A DNA stretch of 49,500 bases from Actinomycetes bacterium. Its GTDB lineage: Bacteria > Actinomycetota > Acidimicrobiia > Acidimicrobiales > CADCSY01. The stretch is taken from NCBI GenBank assembly GCA_025464025.1, contig JAODBP010000080.1, positions 1 to 49,500 on the forward strand, given 5' to 3'. Position 1 is the stretch's first letter; each line of letters opens with the position of its first letter. A program made the translations under genes and the position numbers. Below are positions 17,215-26,565 of the stretch, one piece after another. The notes beneath the pieces are model-generated. The model was not told the DNA's origin, ran no database searches, and saw only the letters and a program-made list of their open reading frames with translations.

Positions 17215-20200
17215 AAGCTCCGGTCCCGTCGTCGTCTGGCGGGGGCCTGGTGTGCCGATGCCGGCCCAGTGAGCGATGAGATCGCGGTTCGGGAGGAGCA
17301 GGTCGATCTGTTCGAGCTCGACGATGTGGGGCCAGTGCTCGAGGATCCACGCGTTGCGTCGCTCCTGCGATCGGCTCGCTTCGACAAGGCGGGCGTGCAG
17401 GTCGGTGCTGCCGATCCGGCCGGCGATGAGGCCGTCGACGATGTGCCGCTGATCGGGCGGCGCGCCATCGAGGACCGCCTTGAGCTCGGCGCGCCTGGCG
17501 GCCAGCTCGGCCCTCGGCCGTTCCGGCGGGCTGGTAGGCGTGGAGGTGCCGGACTGTCGGAGCCAGGCTTCGGTGTCGACCAGCTCGCGGGTCAGCTCGT
17601 GCCATCCGACGGCACCGGCAGGGTCGTCGGGCTCGGGCCCGAGCCCCGGGACTCGTTCGTCGATGGCGTGGCGGGCGCGCCAGACAGCGACCTTGGCCGT
17701 GACGTCGTCCCAGAGGAGCGCGCCGACCTGTGCCGTCGGCCGGTCGCCGAGCCAGCCGGTCAGCCAAGTCGGCGGGTCGGCTTGGAGATCGTGCGCGGAC
17801 CGATCGGCGGCGAGTGCTGAGGCACGGGCAAGCAGCGCGGCGTCGCCGGGTGCCACGCCATCTCGTTCGAGTTGCTGGCGCCATCGTTCGGCGTGCTGCT
17901 CGGCGGCGCGGTCGAGCTGGCGGAGGGTTCGGCGGGCGAGGTCGGTGAGCGGGACGGGGTCGGCGTGGTCGACGACCTGGAGCTCGGCCCAGGGGACGGT
18001 CCGCACCGCGGTGCTGCCGGTCGCGCTGACGAACCGGATGGCGGCGGTGCCGCTGTTGTCGTGGACGGCGAGGACGGTGCCGATGTTGTCTCGGTCGAGG
18101 GCGTGGACGCGGCGACCTTCGCGGAGCAGCGCTCGTGTCTCGCGTGCGTTGCGGGCCTGTTCGGCGAGGAGGTCGGGGTGTGGGCCGTCGCATCGTCGTT
18201 CGGCGCGTCGGGCCACGGCGGCGAGCCGGTCGAGCTCGGCGAGCGGGTGGGCAGCGGCGAGTTCGGCGACGACGAGAGCATCTGTGTCGAGTCGACTGGC
18301 GAAGGTCTTCGCGCCGCTCCGGCGGAAGCGGGCGAGAACTGCTTCTTCTGGGTCGCTGGTCTCACCGGGTAGCGGGATGCCGTGGTCGGGGTGCCGCTCG
18401 GCCAGCTCGGCGGCTTGGTCGGCGGTGGCGTAGAGGTGCGCACTGGTCCGGGCTCGGGAGAGGGCGACGTACGCGGCTTCGCGGTTGAGGCCAGCTGGCC
18501 CGACCACAAGCACGACGTCGCAGGTGAGTCCTTGCGACTGGTGGATCGTGAGGGCGTAGCCGTGCTGCACGCTCGCGGTCACGTAGCTGCCGTCGAGCAC
18601 GACCCGCTCACCGGTCGGTCGGATGGTGACGGCCATCGCCCCAGTGCGGGGGTTGACGCCGGCGACGTCGGCCAGCGTCCCGTTCGCCACCGACGCCCGA
18701 TGGCCGGCGTGGTCCCGCTGGTGCGGGTCGTTGCGTCGCAGCACCACCCGGTCACCGACCCGGAACGCTCGGTCCCCGAGATCCAAGGCGGGGCCTGAGA
18801 GCTGACCCGCCTTCTGGAGGCGGTCACGGGCGAGTCGGTTCACCCCGGCGGCTTCGGCTCGCGTGCCGGCGACGACGAGGACATCGCAGCCTGCCTCCCG
18901 GTGCGTCCACCAGTCCTCGACCACCTGGCGATGCAGCCGGACCGGATCCTCAGCGAGCGTGACCCGATCGTGGGCGCCGTACGCGTCCCACGCGACCGCA
19001 ACGTCGCCGTGACGCAGCTCGTCGAGGGCGTCGCGTTCCCACTGCTCGGCCTGACGCCGTACAACGGTCAGCTCGCAAGCCTGGTCACCCAGGATCTCGA
19101 CGGCGGCTGTGAACCCGCCGCCCGCGGAGATCTCGGGGAGTTGGTGGTCGTCGCCGACGAGGACCACCTTCCCGCCGGCGCTGAGGACCCGGTCGACCGT
19201 GGCGGCCAGGTCGCGGGTGCCGCTCATGGCTGCCTCGTCCACGACCACCACGGTCCGGGAATCCACCGGGGGCGGGTGGTGGAGGAAGCGGGCGATGGTC
19301 TGCGACGCGATGCCGGCCTCGTGTTCGATCTCGCGGGCTGCTCGGGCGGACGGCGCGAGTCCGAGCACCTCGAACCCGGCCGACTCGTACGCGGCCCGCA
19401 ACGCGGCGAGCGCCGTGGTCTTCCCGGTACCGGCGCGACCCACGAGCACCTCAACGGCGTGCCCCTGGGACGCGAGCCGAGTGACGGCACCGCGCTGGTC
19501 CTCGCCGAGCCGCACGCCGGGCCGGAGCCGTTCCACAGAGGCGACAGCCGCGGCGAACTTCTCGTCGCTCACGACCGCCCGGCCGGCGCCGACGCCGGCG
19601 CGGACGAGGTGGATGTACCGGGCCTCGAGGGCGAGCAGCTCCCGGGTCGTCCAACGGAGCATCGTCGTGTCCGCCACGTCCCGATCGGGCAGCCGTATCG
19701 ACCCTGCGGCCGTGGCGACCGGCACCAGTTCCGGGTCGGCCAGGATCCGGTGCGCGAGCCGTTCGACCTCGGCGACGTGGGCACCCGGGATCGAGCCGGC
19801 GACCGCCTGAAGGACCTCGCCGCGGCTGAAGGTCGAATCATGCGCGGTGAGCCGGGAACGCAGCAGCTCGTCCCGCCAACCCGGGAACGCCGCCTCCGAC
19901 ACGACCGGCCATCCGGGAACGCCGACATCACGGGAAGCGGCCGTTCCCAGGAGGCCATCGAGCCGGTCGGGACCCCAACCAGCGTCGACCGCCCGGGCCA
20001 CCCAGCCGGCCCGGAGGTCCGTCCCCGGAACGACGGTCTTGGCCGGACGGGTGGCGGCCATCGCGTTGGCTGCCGCGGCGGGTCCCGAGCGGCCGTGGTC
20101 CTCGAGCCATTCCCGGATCTGTTCCCGGCGGGTCGAGAACAGGCGGAGCACCGGGCCGGGAACGCCGGCGACCTCGGCGGTGTCATTCCGCAACGACCCC

Positions 20201-20883
20201 CACTCGATTCCCAACCGTTCGGTGAGCTCCCGACGAAGCACGCTCTGGAACAGGACCCCGGCCGCCCGCTTGTTGGCGTACAGCGCCCGACCGTCGAGCG
20301 CCGTCCACCGCCCGTCGACTCCCTGGGCCATGTTCGCGACCAGGACGTGCCAGTGCAGGTGCGGATCCCCGGCCCGACTCGTCCGATGCGGGAACCGGGC
20401 GGCGACGAATCCGGACGTCGCCATCCGCCACGTCCCCCACGTCGCGCCCGACTGCTCCGGGGCCTGACGGTTCGAGCCCCGGCGAACGAAGCACGCGTCG
20501 CGCTCCAACCACGCCAACGCCTCGTCCAGCGCCGTCCCTGCAGCGTCGAGCACGGCGCCCTGGACCCGCGGGTCACCGAGTCCGTAGATCACGGACACGG
20601 ACTTCGGAACCGCGAACGTCAGATCGAACCCCGGCACCCGCGCCTTGCGGGCCCGAAGCTGCTCACCGTTCGGCGTCAAGGCCGTGCCAGGCGCCAACCC
20701 GGCCATCACCGCCCGCAGATCCGACGGCACCACCTCGCCCGACAGGCCGAGCCCAGCGATGCCGCCGCCGGTCCACTCGCCGACGCCTTCGCCCGAGCCC
20801 GTGTAGTAGTCGTCCAGACCCGACGCGACCTGCGCCAGGTAGTACTCCTCCACCCCGACCCGCAGCTTCCACAACGACAGCAC
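17197..20883 (-). CDS. traA: MobF-family relaxase with RecD-like helicase domain (TraA/TrwC type)
   Basis: A 1228-residue protein if it starts at the GTG at 20883 (LSLWKLRVGVEEYY); an ATG at 20943 would add 20 residues. The TrwC-type relaxase domain has N-terminal tyrosines (EEYYLAQ, DDYYTGSGE) and the metal site DPHLHWHVL (about residues 175-179). The helicase part has Walker A GRAGTGKTT (K488), Walker B VVVVDEAAM and GDDHQLPEI. A UvrD_C_2 motif (YALTIHQSQGLTCD, YVALSRARTSAHLY) follows, and then about 350 C-terminal residues. It nicks oriT and unwinds the transferred strand. With no coupling protein in the element, transfer must depend on a helper conjugative system. Confidence 0.9.
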   Translation of the reverse strand: MLSLWKLRVGVEEYYLAQVASGLDDYYTGSGEGVGEWTGGGIAGLGLSGEVVPSDLRAVMAGLAPGTALTPNGEQLRARKARVPGFDLTFAVPKSVSVIYGLGDPRVQGAVLDAAGTALDEALAWLERDACFVRRGSNRQAPEQSGATWGTWRMATSGFVAARFPHRTSRAGDPHLHWHVLVANMAQGVDGRWTALDGRALYANKRAAGVLFQSVLRRELTERLGIEWGSLRNDTAEVAGVPGPVLRLFSTRREQIREWLEDHGRSGPAAAANAMAATRPAKTVVPGTDLRAGWVARAVDAGWGPDRLDGLLGTAASRDVGVPGWPVVSEAAFPGWRDELLRSRLTAHDSTFSRGEVLQAVAGSIPGAHVAEVERLAHRILADPELVPVATAAGSIRLPDRDVADTTMLRWTTRELLALEARYIHLVRAGVGAGRAVVSDEKFAAAVASVERLRPGVRLGEDQRGAVTRLASQGHAVEVLVGRAGTGKTTALAALRAAYESAGFEVLGLAPSARAAREIEHEAGIASQTIARFLHHPPPVDSRTVVVVDEAAMSGTRDLAATVDRVLSAGGKVVLVGDDHQLPEISAGGGFTAAVEILGDQACELTVVRRQAEQWERDALDELRHGDVAVAWDAYGAHDRVTLAEDPVRLHRQVVEDWWTHREAGCDVLVVAGTRAEAAGVNRLARDRLQKAGQLSGPALDLGDRAFRVGDRVVLRRNDPHQRDHAGHRASVANGTLADVAGVNPRTGAMAVTIRPTGERVVLDGSYVTASVQHGYALTIHQSQGLTCDVVLVVGPAGLNREAAYVALSRARTSAHLYATADQAAELAERHPDHGIPLPGETSDPEEAVLARFRRSGAKTFASRLDTDALVVAELAAAHPLAELDRLAAVARRAERRCDGPHPDLLAEQARNARETRALLREGRRVHALDRDNIGTVLAVHDNSGTAAIRFVSATGSTAVRTVPWAELQVVDHADPVPLTDLARRTLRQLDRAAEQHAERWRQQLERDGVAPGDAALLARASALAADRSAHDLQADPPTWLTGWLGDRPTAQVGALLWDDVTAKVAVWRARHAIDERVPGLGPEPDDPAGAVGWHELTRELVDTEAWLRQSGTSTPTSPPERPRAELAARRAELKAVLDGAPPDQRHIVDGLIAGRIGSTDLHARLVEASRSQERRNAWILEHWPHIVELEQIDLLLPNRDLIAHWAGIGTPGPRQTTTGPELPGLGP

Positions 20884-20943
20884 TGACCAAGTGCGACCGC
20901 CAGGAGCACCACCTGCGTCGCCGTGCAGCACCCGGGTGCACAT

Positions 20944-20987
20944 GTGCGAAGGGTGTCGGGTTGCAGTGCGAAGGGTGTCGGGTTGCA
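20944..20987. repeat. Two perfect 22-bp tandem repeats upstream of the relaxase gene
   Basis: The 22-bp unit beginning GTGCGAAGGGTG occurs twice head to tail (20944-20965, 20966-20987), and the start of a third copy (GTGC) follows. Directly repeated sites beside a relaxase gene are typical of oriT iterons or of an autoregulatory operator. Confidence 0.65.
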
Positions 20988-21349
20988 GTGCATGATCGAT
21001 GGGGTGGGACAGGACGGGCTTGTGGCCGTGGCCTGGTGGCTTGTGGGGGGGGCGGTCAATCGTGGGGCTCTACGTGACGATGACCTCGAGCGCCTCTATC
21101 GAGGTACGGCGCCCCGGTGACGAGGCACTTTCACAGCACGTTCGAAATGCGCAGGCCGTCCCGCGTGCGGCTGACCTGGACTTGGCGCCGACGGCTCATC
21201 AGCAAGGGGGGGCCCTTTTGGGGGCGATGGGGCTTCCCCATTTGAGAAGGTTCGGGGCTCGCGACCGCCCGACCCGAGTCAAGTGGCGCCTTCCAACGGC
21301 TCGTCGTCCCCCAGGCACCGGCCCTAGGGGTAACGCTACGGTCGATGCG
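20988..21349. other. Non-coding region with several hairpins, candidate oriT
   Basis: No convincing gene. It holds an inverted repeat ACCTCGA-(9)-TCGAGGT (21083-21105) and a hairpin ATGGGG-CTT-CCCCAT (about 21227-21242), plus G-rich runs. Together with the tandem repeats just to the left, this divergent region between the relaxase gene and the rightward cargo is the most likely place for the origin of transfer. It should also hold promoters in both directions. Confidence 0.4.
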
Positions 21350-21571
21350 ATGGCGAGGCCGGTCGACTCACTCCTCCGACCCTTGCTCGATGAGGTAGTC
21401 CGCGGGCAGCGTCTCTCAATGATCGGCTCGGGCCTGTCACACAACGCCGTGGTGACCAGCGGTGATCCGCCGCCCGACTCAGGTGGCCTAGCGCGTCCTG
21501 ACCCCGGGACGATCGCGGTGAATGCGATTGATCACTATGGCGACGAGGTCGTCATGGTCTTCGCGGTGTAG
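21350..21571 (+). CDS. Small protein with a Mod-like C-terminal tail
   Basis: A 73-residue frame (MARPVDSLLRPLLDEVV) ends two bases before the GHKL gene. Its last ~26 residues (ARPDPGTIAV..HYGDEVVMVFAV) closely match the C-terminal tail of the Mod methyltransferase of this same element (AKPESGKIAV..DYGDEVMKVFTV), with about 15 of 26 positions identical by eye. It may be a real small partner of the downstream GHKL protein, or the surviving 3' end of an older mod gene whose promoter-distal part now abuts the GHKL gene. The tail match is seen; the role is unknown. Confidence 0.5.
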   Translation: MARPVDSLLRPLLDEVVRGQRLSMIGSGLSHNAVVTSGDPPPDSGGLARPDPGTIAVNAIDHYGDEVVMVFAV

Positions 21572-21573
21572 CC

Positions 21574-24500
21574 GTGGATGGGGACGCGCCGACTCCGGCG
21601 CCCGCGGGTCAGTACCTCGCACGACGGCGTAACCACCTCGGATCGATCAAGAAGGATCTCGGTGACCTTCAGGGCTGGCGCTCGCTGATTGCCGAGCTGA
21701 TCCAGAACGCCGACGACGCCAGCGACGCGACCGAGATGTCATTCACGATCGACGACGACGCAGTGACCGTGTGGAACGACGGCACGTTCTCGAGGTGCGA
21801 TGAACTGGACGCTCAGACCTGCCCCCGGCAGCGGAAGGGCGAGCCTGCCTGCGACTTCCACAGCTTCAGCGATGTCGCCGGCGGCGCGAAGGAGGATCGA
21901 GACGACGCCACTGGTGCGTTCGGGATCGGCTTCACGGCGGTCTACCAGGTCACCGATCTCCCGGTCCTCCGGTCGGCTGGAAAGCGGTGGACGATCGACG
22001 AGACGAAGCCCGAGGAGTCGCGGATCTACAGCGAGGATGTCGCTGACGAAGGCGGAACGATGTTCCTGCTGCCATGGGCGCGCGAGCTGAGCGTCATGCG
22101 ACAGGAGCTTGAACAGCCGATCATCACTTCAGATTCGATTAGAGAGCTGACGGACGAACTCTTCGCGTTCGTGCCTGAAGCGATGCTGTTCCTCCGCCGT
22201 CTCACTCGCATCGGGGTGCGCTCGCAGGGTCGGTCGGTGACCTTCAGTAGGAAGCGAGCGGGTACGACGATCGAGGTCCGCTCGACCGAGGCCCGAGATT
22301 GGCAGTGGTATGTCCTCGAGGGCTCGCTTGGCCTCGCTGAGGAGCTGCGTCGGGCACATCCCAACGAACTACGTCGTCGTCGTTCCCCATCGGTCGCCGT
22401 CGCGATCAACCTCACGGACGAGTCGTTCGATGGGAGGTTTTACGCGACCCTGCCGACCGATGAGCCCACGTTGCTTCCGTTCTCCGTCCAGGGGTCGTTC
22501 TTTCCCAAGCCCGACCGGAAGCGGATCCGGCTCGACAACGCGCCTCGCGATGAGTGGAACAGAGCGATCATCGCCGAAGCTGCTGCACTACTCGCACGAT
22601 CTCTGGAGCCGATTCGTGACGCAGCCGGGGATGAAGCCTTGGTCTCGATCCTCGCCGCGGCGTTCGACCTCCGCCGGCGAGCACAGTCCGGTGAGGTTGA
22701 CCGAAGCTTCGCCACGTGGTGGACGGAGCTCTCGCGCACCCTCCCGACTGCCGAGGTGGTCCCGACGGTCTCGGGAGGACACTGCTCACCGCAGACCGCG
22801 TTGCTGTGGGGTGGGCACGACGTAGAAGCAGATGCCGGTCCCTTGCTCGCTGGACTCGGCCTCGATCTGGTCTCCTCGAACGTTCGAGCGGCGTGGTTCT
22901 CGTTCCAGGAAGCCAACGGCCTTCGCCAGATGGGACTTGAGCACGTAGCGGCGGCGCTGATGCGGGCGGACGCACGTGCGCCAGAGGGCTGGGCACGTGG
23001 GGTGGCTTCCACAGAGCTTGCCCGGCTCTGGAGGCTGCTCGACCATCTTGTCGCCACGCGGGGTCGCTCCACGGCCGAGAGTCGCGAGGCGTTGCCGCGC
23101 CTGCGGATCTTCCCGCTGGTTGACGGAACTTTCACCGAAGCGGATAGAGCGCGGACCGCCGTGTCCGGGACGGTCAACCTTCTCGCTGATGCCGCGATCG
23201 CGGCTCCGCTGCTCGACGGTGGGCTACGTGAGTGCCCGGGCCTCCTAGCGCTCGTACGCGAGGTGTCGCCCGCGGACATGGTTGCGTGGGTTGACGGAGC
23301 GCTCCAGGGCGAGGTGATCCCGGCTGGCTTCGATCTGGGCCGCTTCCTGGACTGGTTCACCAACCGGGAGGACGCTGTCCTCGCGTCAGTGCCCGACCGA
23401 CTTCGGGATCTGCCCGTATTCCCGACGGGCCGCGGGTTTCGGCCTCTCGGCGCGCTTGCGTTGCCGGTCGAAGGGTTCCGGGATCCGCTCGATCTCGCAG
23501 AGGTGTTGCACCTTGAAGGACGTCCCGCAAGTACTCGGGCCTTCCTACTGGGGCTCGGTGCGCCGGAGCTGACACTTGCTCACTACTGCACGGAGTTCGT
23601 CCCACGAACGGTGGAGTCAGGCATCGACGACCGTCAGCGGCGTGCGCTGCTGGACCTCCTCGCCGCTGAACTGTCGCGGATCCAAGATGACGAGGAGGTC
23701 CACGAAGCACTTGCAGACCTCCCACTGGTCTCCTGCACGGACGGCGTCTTTCGGAGGGGAACCGACGTCTACTCCGCGGGGGTGGACCCCCTGCTTGTCG
23801 GCCCGGACCGTTCGATGGCAGCGACGCCCGCGTCGCCGGGGGTTCGCCGGCTGTACGAATGGCTGGGAGTGTCTCCCACACCACGCCCCACTGATGTGGT
23901 TAACCACTGCCACTCCCTTCGGTCCGCGCCGTCGAACCTGCGCGACGCGGCGACTGCGGTGCTGCGCCACCTGAAGGCGCAGCGGGAGGAGGCGTTGGAG
24001 CGTGACTTCGCTGCGCTGCAGCAACTGCCGTGGCTTCCCGTCCAGGGTGACCGGCCTCGGGCCGCCACGCCGGAAGCCGTGCACACGATCTTCCGACAGA
24101 ACCTGTTCCGCTCACAGGCGGACTTCCTCGACATCGGCCAGCGAGATCAAGCCAGCTGCACCGCGGTACTCCAGTGGCTCGGCGTGCCAACGGATCCCAC
24201 GGTCGAACAGGTGGTAGCTCATCTCCTCCACTGTCGCGACTCAGGTACGCCCGTGAAGACCGACATGTGGAACTTCCTCCAGGGGCACTTCGACGACCCG
24301 GCTCTCGAGCGCCTCGTGTCTGAGCCGTGCATCTTGCTCGACGACGGTTCGTACGTCCTGGGTAGCCACTGCTTCTGGTCCGAGAACCCGTTCGGACGGC
24401 TTCGACACCACCTCGGTGAGCGCTTCCGTCAGTGGAGTGAGCTCTTCGAACGCGTAGGTGTTCGAGATCGACCCGCGGTGACCGACGCTGTTGACGTACT

Positions 24501-26565
24501 GCAGGCCATCGCGGTCGCGCACGGCGGCGCTGACGAGCCCCTCCTCTCGGCCGACGTAGAGATCGTCGAGTCATGCTGGGTCCTTCTGGACCGCCTCGTG
24601 CGCGATGGCTCGATCGAAGATTCAGATCTCATCGAGCTTGCGTCGACGGAATGCGTCCTCGCGGCTGACCGTTCGCTTCGGCGCCCGAGCGATGTGCTCT
24701 TCCGTGACTCCAGCGCGATCACTTCGGAGTTCGATGAGGAAGCACGGCGCTTCCTCATCGCTCGACCGGAGAACGAAGCACGCGCTCTGGAGGCTGCCGG
24801 CGTCCGGCACTTGCGAGATGCCCTCACCACGAGTGTCGTTGAGCGTGCCGATGCCGAAGGATCGTCTCTCCTCGAGCGTCGGTTCCATGAACGTCGTCTG
24901 CTCGTCCTACGGGTACTTGCCGCAGTTGACGCCGATGCTTCGACAAAGGTGTCGCAGTTCGCTCAGGGCGTCGAGATCGTGCCGTTGCTTCAGCTGGCTG
25001 TGGTGGAGCAGATCGAGTTGGCGGGAAGACGATTCGAGAGCCGCTCGCTCGCCCGGACCGCGCTGTTCAGAGCCGAGGCACACGAGATGCTGGTCGCGGA
25101 TGGGGATGCGGGCGATCGACGCTGGGACGAGATCGCTACGGAGCTTGCCTTCGCGCTGGGCGTAGACGCCGCGGACGTCCCCAGCACAGCGATCGCCTTG
25201 AAGCTCGTGCTCGAGGACAACTCATCCGAATCCGTGGTCCGGGCCCTCGACGCCATGCGGTTCCCTCCTCTCGACGAAGCGATCGAGGTCGAGATCGCAG
25301 ATGAAGTCATGGACCCCTTCGCGGAGGACGACGACGACGACGTGGACCCGGGGGCGCCGGAGGAGGAATTCTCTGATGAGACGCTGACGGACTTCGCTGA
25401 CGAGGAGACTGGAGACCCCGAAGGGTCTTCGCCGAAAGAAGCGTCCGCTGCTTCCTCGCAAGGCGATGGGCAGACCGGTGGCTCACCCGATGCCGAGACC
25501 GGCCAGGACGGCGACGAAGGCGAGGCGCCGGATGGCGACGACGAGACTCCTGGCCACGCCGAGGGACGAGGGACGGCCGCACCTCCCGAGCATGATGCCC
25601 ACCGGAGAGCGGGGGCTCGGCAGCAAGGCAAGACGCGCGGCTCGCAGAGGCAACACCAGCGAGAGCAGCTGCGTTCGTACCTCCAACCTGAGGGTGAGCT
25701 CGGTTCGACACGCGAACGGGACGGGTTGAACGAAGAGCAGAGACGGAAGGTCGATGACGCTGCCGTTAATGCCGTGGTGGCGTACGAGGAACGGGTCGGA
25801 CGAACACCGGAGCGCATGCCCCATGAGAACGAAGGCTTCGACATCCGAAGCGTCGCCGTGGATGGGGCGGTGCGTTACATCGAGGTCAAAGGAACTTCAC
25901 CACAGTGGGACAGGCAGGGTGTTGCACTGTCGAGCCGTCAGTTCCAGGAGGCACGGACTCGGTCCGACGAGTTCTGGCTCTACGTCGTGGAGGTTGGCAA
26001 GCCCGGTAGTGATCCGATCCGAATCCAGGACCCGGCAAACCGCGTACGGCAGTACTTCGTCGATTCCGGCTGGCGCATCGCTGACGAGGAACGCGAACGC
26101 GTCGTCCGACAGCTGCCCCAGTTGCTCATTCATGCTGACCCGCCGGCGGGTGGCGCCCTCCAGCTCATTGACTGGTGCGACGGCGTCACGCAGCTGGGCT
26201 GGATCGACGTCGACCTCGACCGAACGCCGCCGGACGCGTGGGCCCTGCAGATCGCCGGCGACGCGCTAGGTCTTGCGCTCCGGGGCGGCGTGGTGGTGAT
26301 GAGTCCAGGCGAACCGGAGGATCACGACTGGGTAGTGGTACGGCTCGCCGACCAGCTCGACCCCGATACGGGCGCGCAGGTGTGCATCCGCCAGTGGGTA
26401 CCGGAGCGAGACTTCAGTGGGACGCTCCTCGGCGTCCGCCTACAGAGCGACGGATCAACCCCACCGATCACCATCGAGGATCTCTCGACCGTGCGGATCC
26501 TTGGAATCGTGTCTCACCAGTTCCGGGTCGATGATCTCTCCACGCTGGGCTTAGCGGACGGCTGA
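21574..26565 (+). CDS. Sacsin-like GHKL ATPase fused to DUF3883 nuclease-like domain
   Basis: A 1663-residue protein (GTG start). The N-terminal HSP90/sacsin-type ATPase has the N box ELIQNADDA (E41, N45), WNDGTF (D69) and the G2 loop GAFGIGF (114-120). Between these boxes is a Cys/His insert (C75, C83, C93, H96) that could bind zinc. A ~1100-residue helical-repeat-like middle follows, then an acidic low-complexity linker (about 1240-1370). The C-terminal DUF3883 domain has a PD-(D/E)xK-like core: D1423 in GFDIRS and E1437/K1439 in YIEVKGT. A further ~130 residues end the protein. Such proteins occur in defence islands; the action (ATP-gated DNA recognition or cleavage) is inferred. It overlaps the convergent helicase gene by 15 bp. 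Confidence 0.8.
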   Translation: MDGDAPTPAPAGQYLARRRNHLGSIKKDLGDLQGWRSLIAELIQNADDASDATEMSFTIDDDAVTVWNDGTFSRCDELDAQTCPRQRKGEPACDFHSFSDVAGGAKEDRDDATGAFGIGFTAVYQVTDLPVLRSAGKRWTIDETKPEESRIYSEDVADEGGTMFLLPWARELSVMRQELEQPIITSDSIRELTDELFAFVPEAMLFLRRLTRIGVRSQGRSVTFSRKRAGTTIEVRSTEARDWQWYVLEGSLGLAEELRRAHPNELRRRRSPSVAVAINLTDESFDGRFYATLPTDEPTLLPFSVQGSFFPKPDRKRIRLDNAPRDEWNRAIIAEAAALLARSLEPIRDAAGDEALVSILAAAFDLRRRAQSGEVDRSFATWWTELSRTLPTAEVVPTVSGGHCSPQTALLWGGHDVEADAGPLLAGLGLDLVSSNVRAAWFSFQEANGLRQMGLEHVAAALMRADARAPEGWARGVASTELARLWRLLDHLVATRGRSTAESREALPRLRIFPLVDGTFTEADRARTAVSGTVNLLADAAIAAPLLDGGLRECPGLLALVREVSPADMVAWVDGALQGEVIPAGFDLGRFLDWFTNREDAVLASVPDRLRDLPVFPTGRGFRPLGALALPVEGFRDPLDLAEVLHLEGRPASTRAFLLGLGAPELTLAHYCTEFVPRTVESGIDDRQRRALLDLLAAELSRIQDDEEVHEALADLPLVSCTDGVFRRGTDVYSAGVDPLLVGPDRSMAATPASPGVRRLYEWLGVSPTPRPTDVVNHCHSLRSAPSNLRDAATAVLRHLKAQREEALERDFAALQQLPWLPVQGDRPRAATPEAVHTIFRQNLFRSQADFLDIGQRDQASCTAVLQWLGVPTDPTVEQVVAHLLHCRDSGTPVKTDMWNFLQGHFDDPALERLVSEPCILLDDGSYVLGSHCFWSENPFGRLRHHLGERFRQWSELFERVGVRDRPAVTDAVDVLQAIAVAHGGADEPLLSADVEIVESCWVLLDRLVRDGSIEDSDLIELASTECVLAADRSLRRPSDVLFRDSSAITSEFDEEARRFLIARPENEARALEAAGVRHLRDALTTSVVERADAEGSSLLERRFHERRLLVLRVLAAVDADASTKVSQFAQGVEIVPLLQLAVVEQIELAGRRFESRSLARTALFRAEAHEMLVADGDAGDRRWDEIATELAFALGVDAADVPSTAIALKLVLEDNSSESVVRALDAMRFPPLDEAIEVEIADEVMDPFAEDDDDDVDPGAPEEEFSDETLTDFADEETGDPEGSSPKEASAASSQGDGQTGGSPDAETGQDGDEGEAPDGDDETPGHAEGRGTAAPPEHDAHRRAGARQQGKTRGSQRQHQREQLRSYLQPEGELGSTRERDGLNEEQRRKVDDAAVNAVVAYEERVGRTPERMPHENEGFDIRSVAVDGAVRYIEVKGTSPQWDRQGVALSSRQFQEARTRSDEFWLYVVEVGKPGSDPIRIQDPANRVRQYFVDSGWRIADEERERVVRQLPQLLIHADPPAGGALQLIDWCDGVTQLGWIDVDLDRTPPDAWALQIAGDALGLALRGGVVVMSPGEPEDHDWVVVRLADQLDPDTGAQVCIRQWVPERDFSGTLLGVRLQSDGSTPPITIEDLSTVRILGIVSHQFRVDDLSTLGLADG

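Noticed and set aside
18901..20886. Long plus-strand open frame opposite the relaxase gene
   Set aside because: Arg/Gly-rich low-complexity translation with no motifs; the minus strand has a complete relaxase-helicase.
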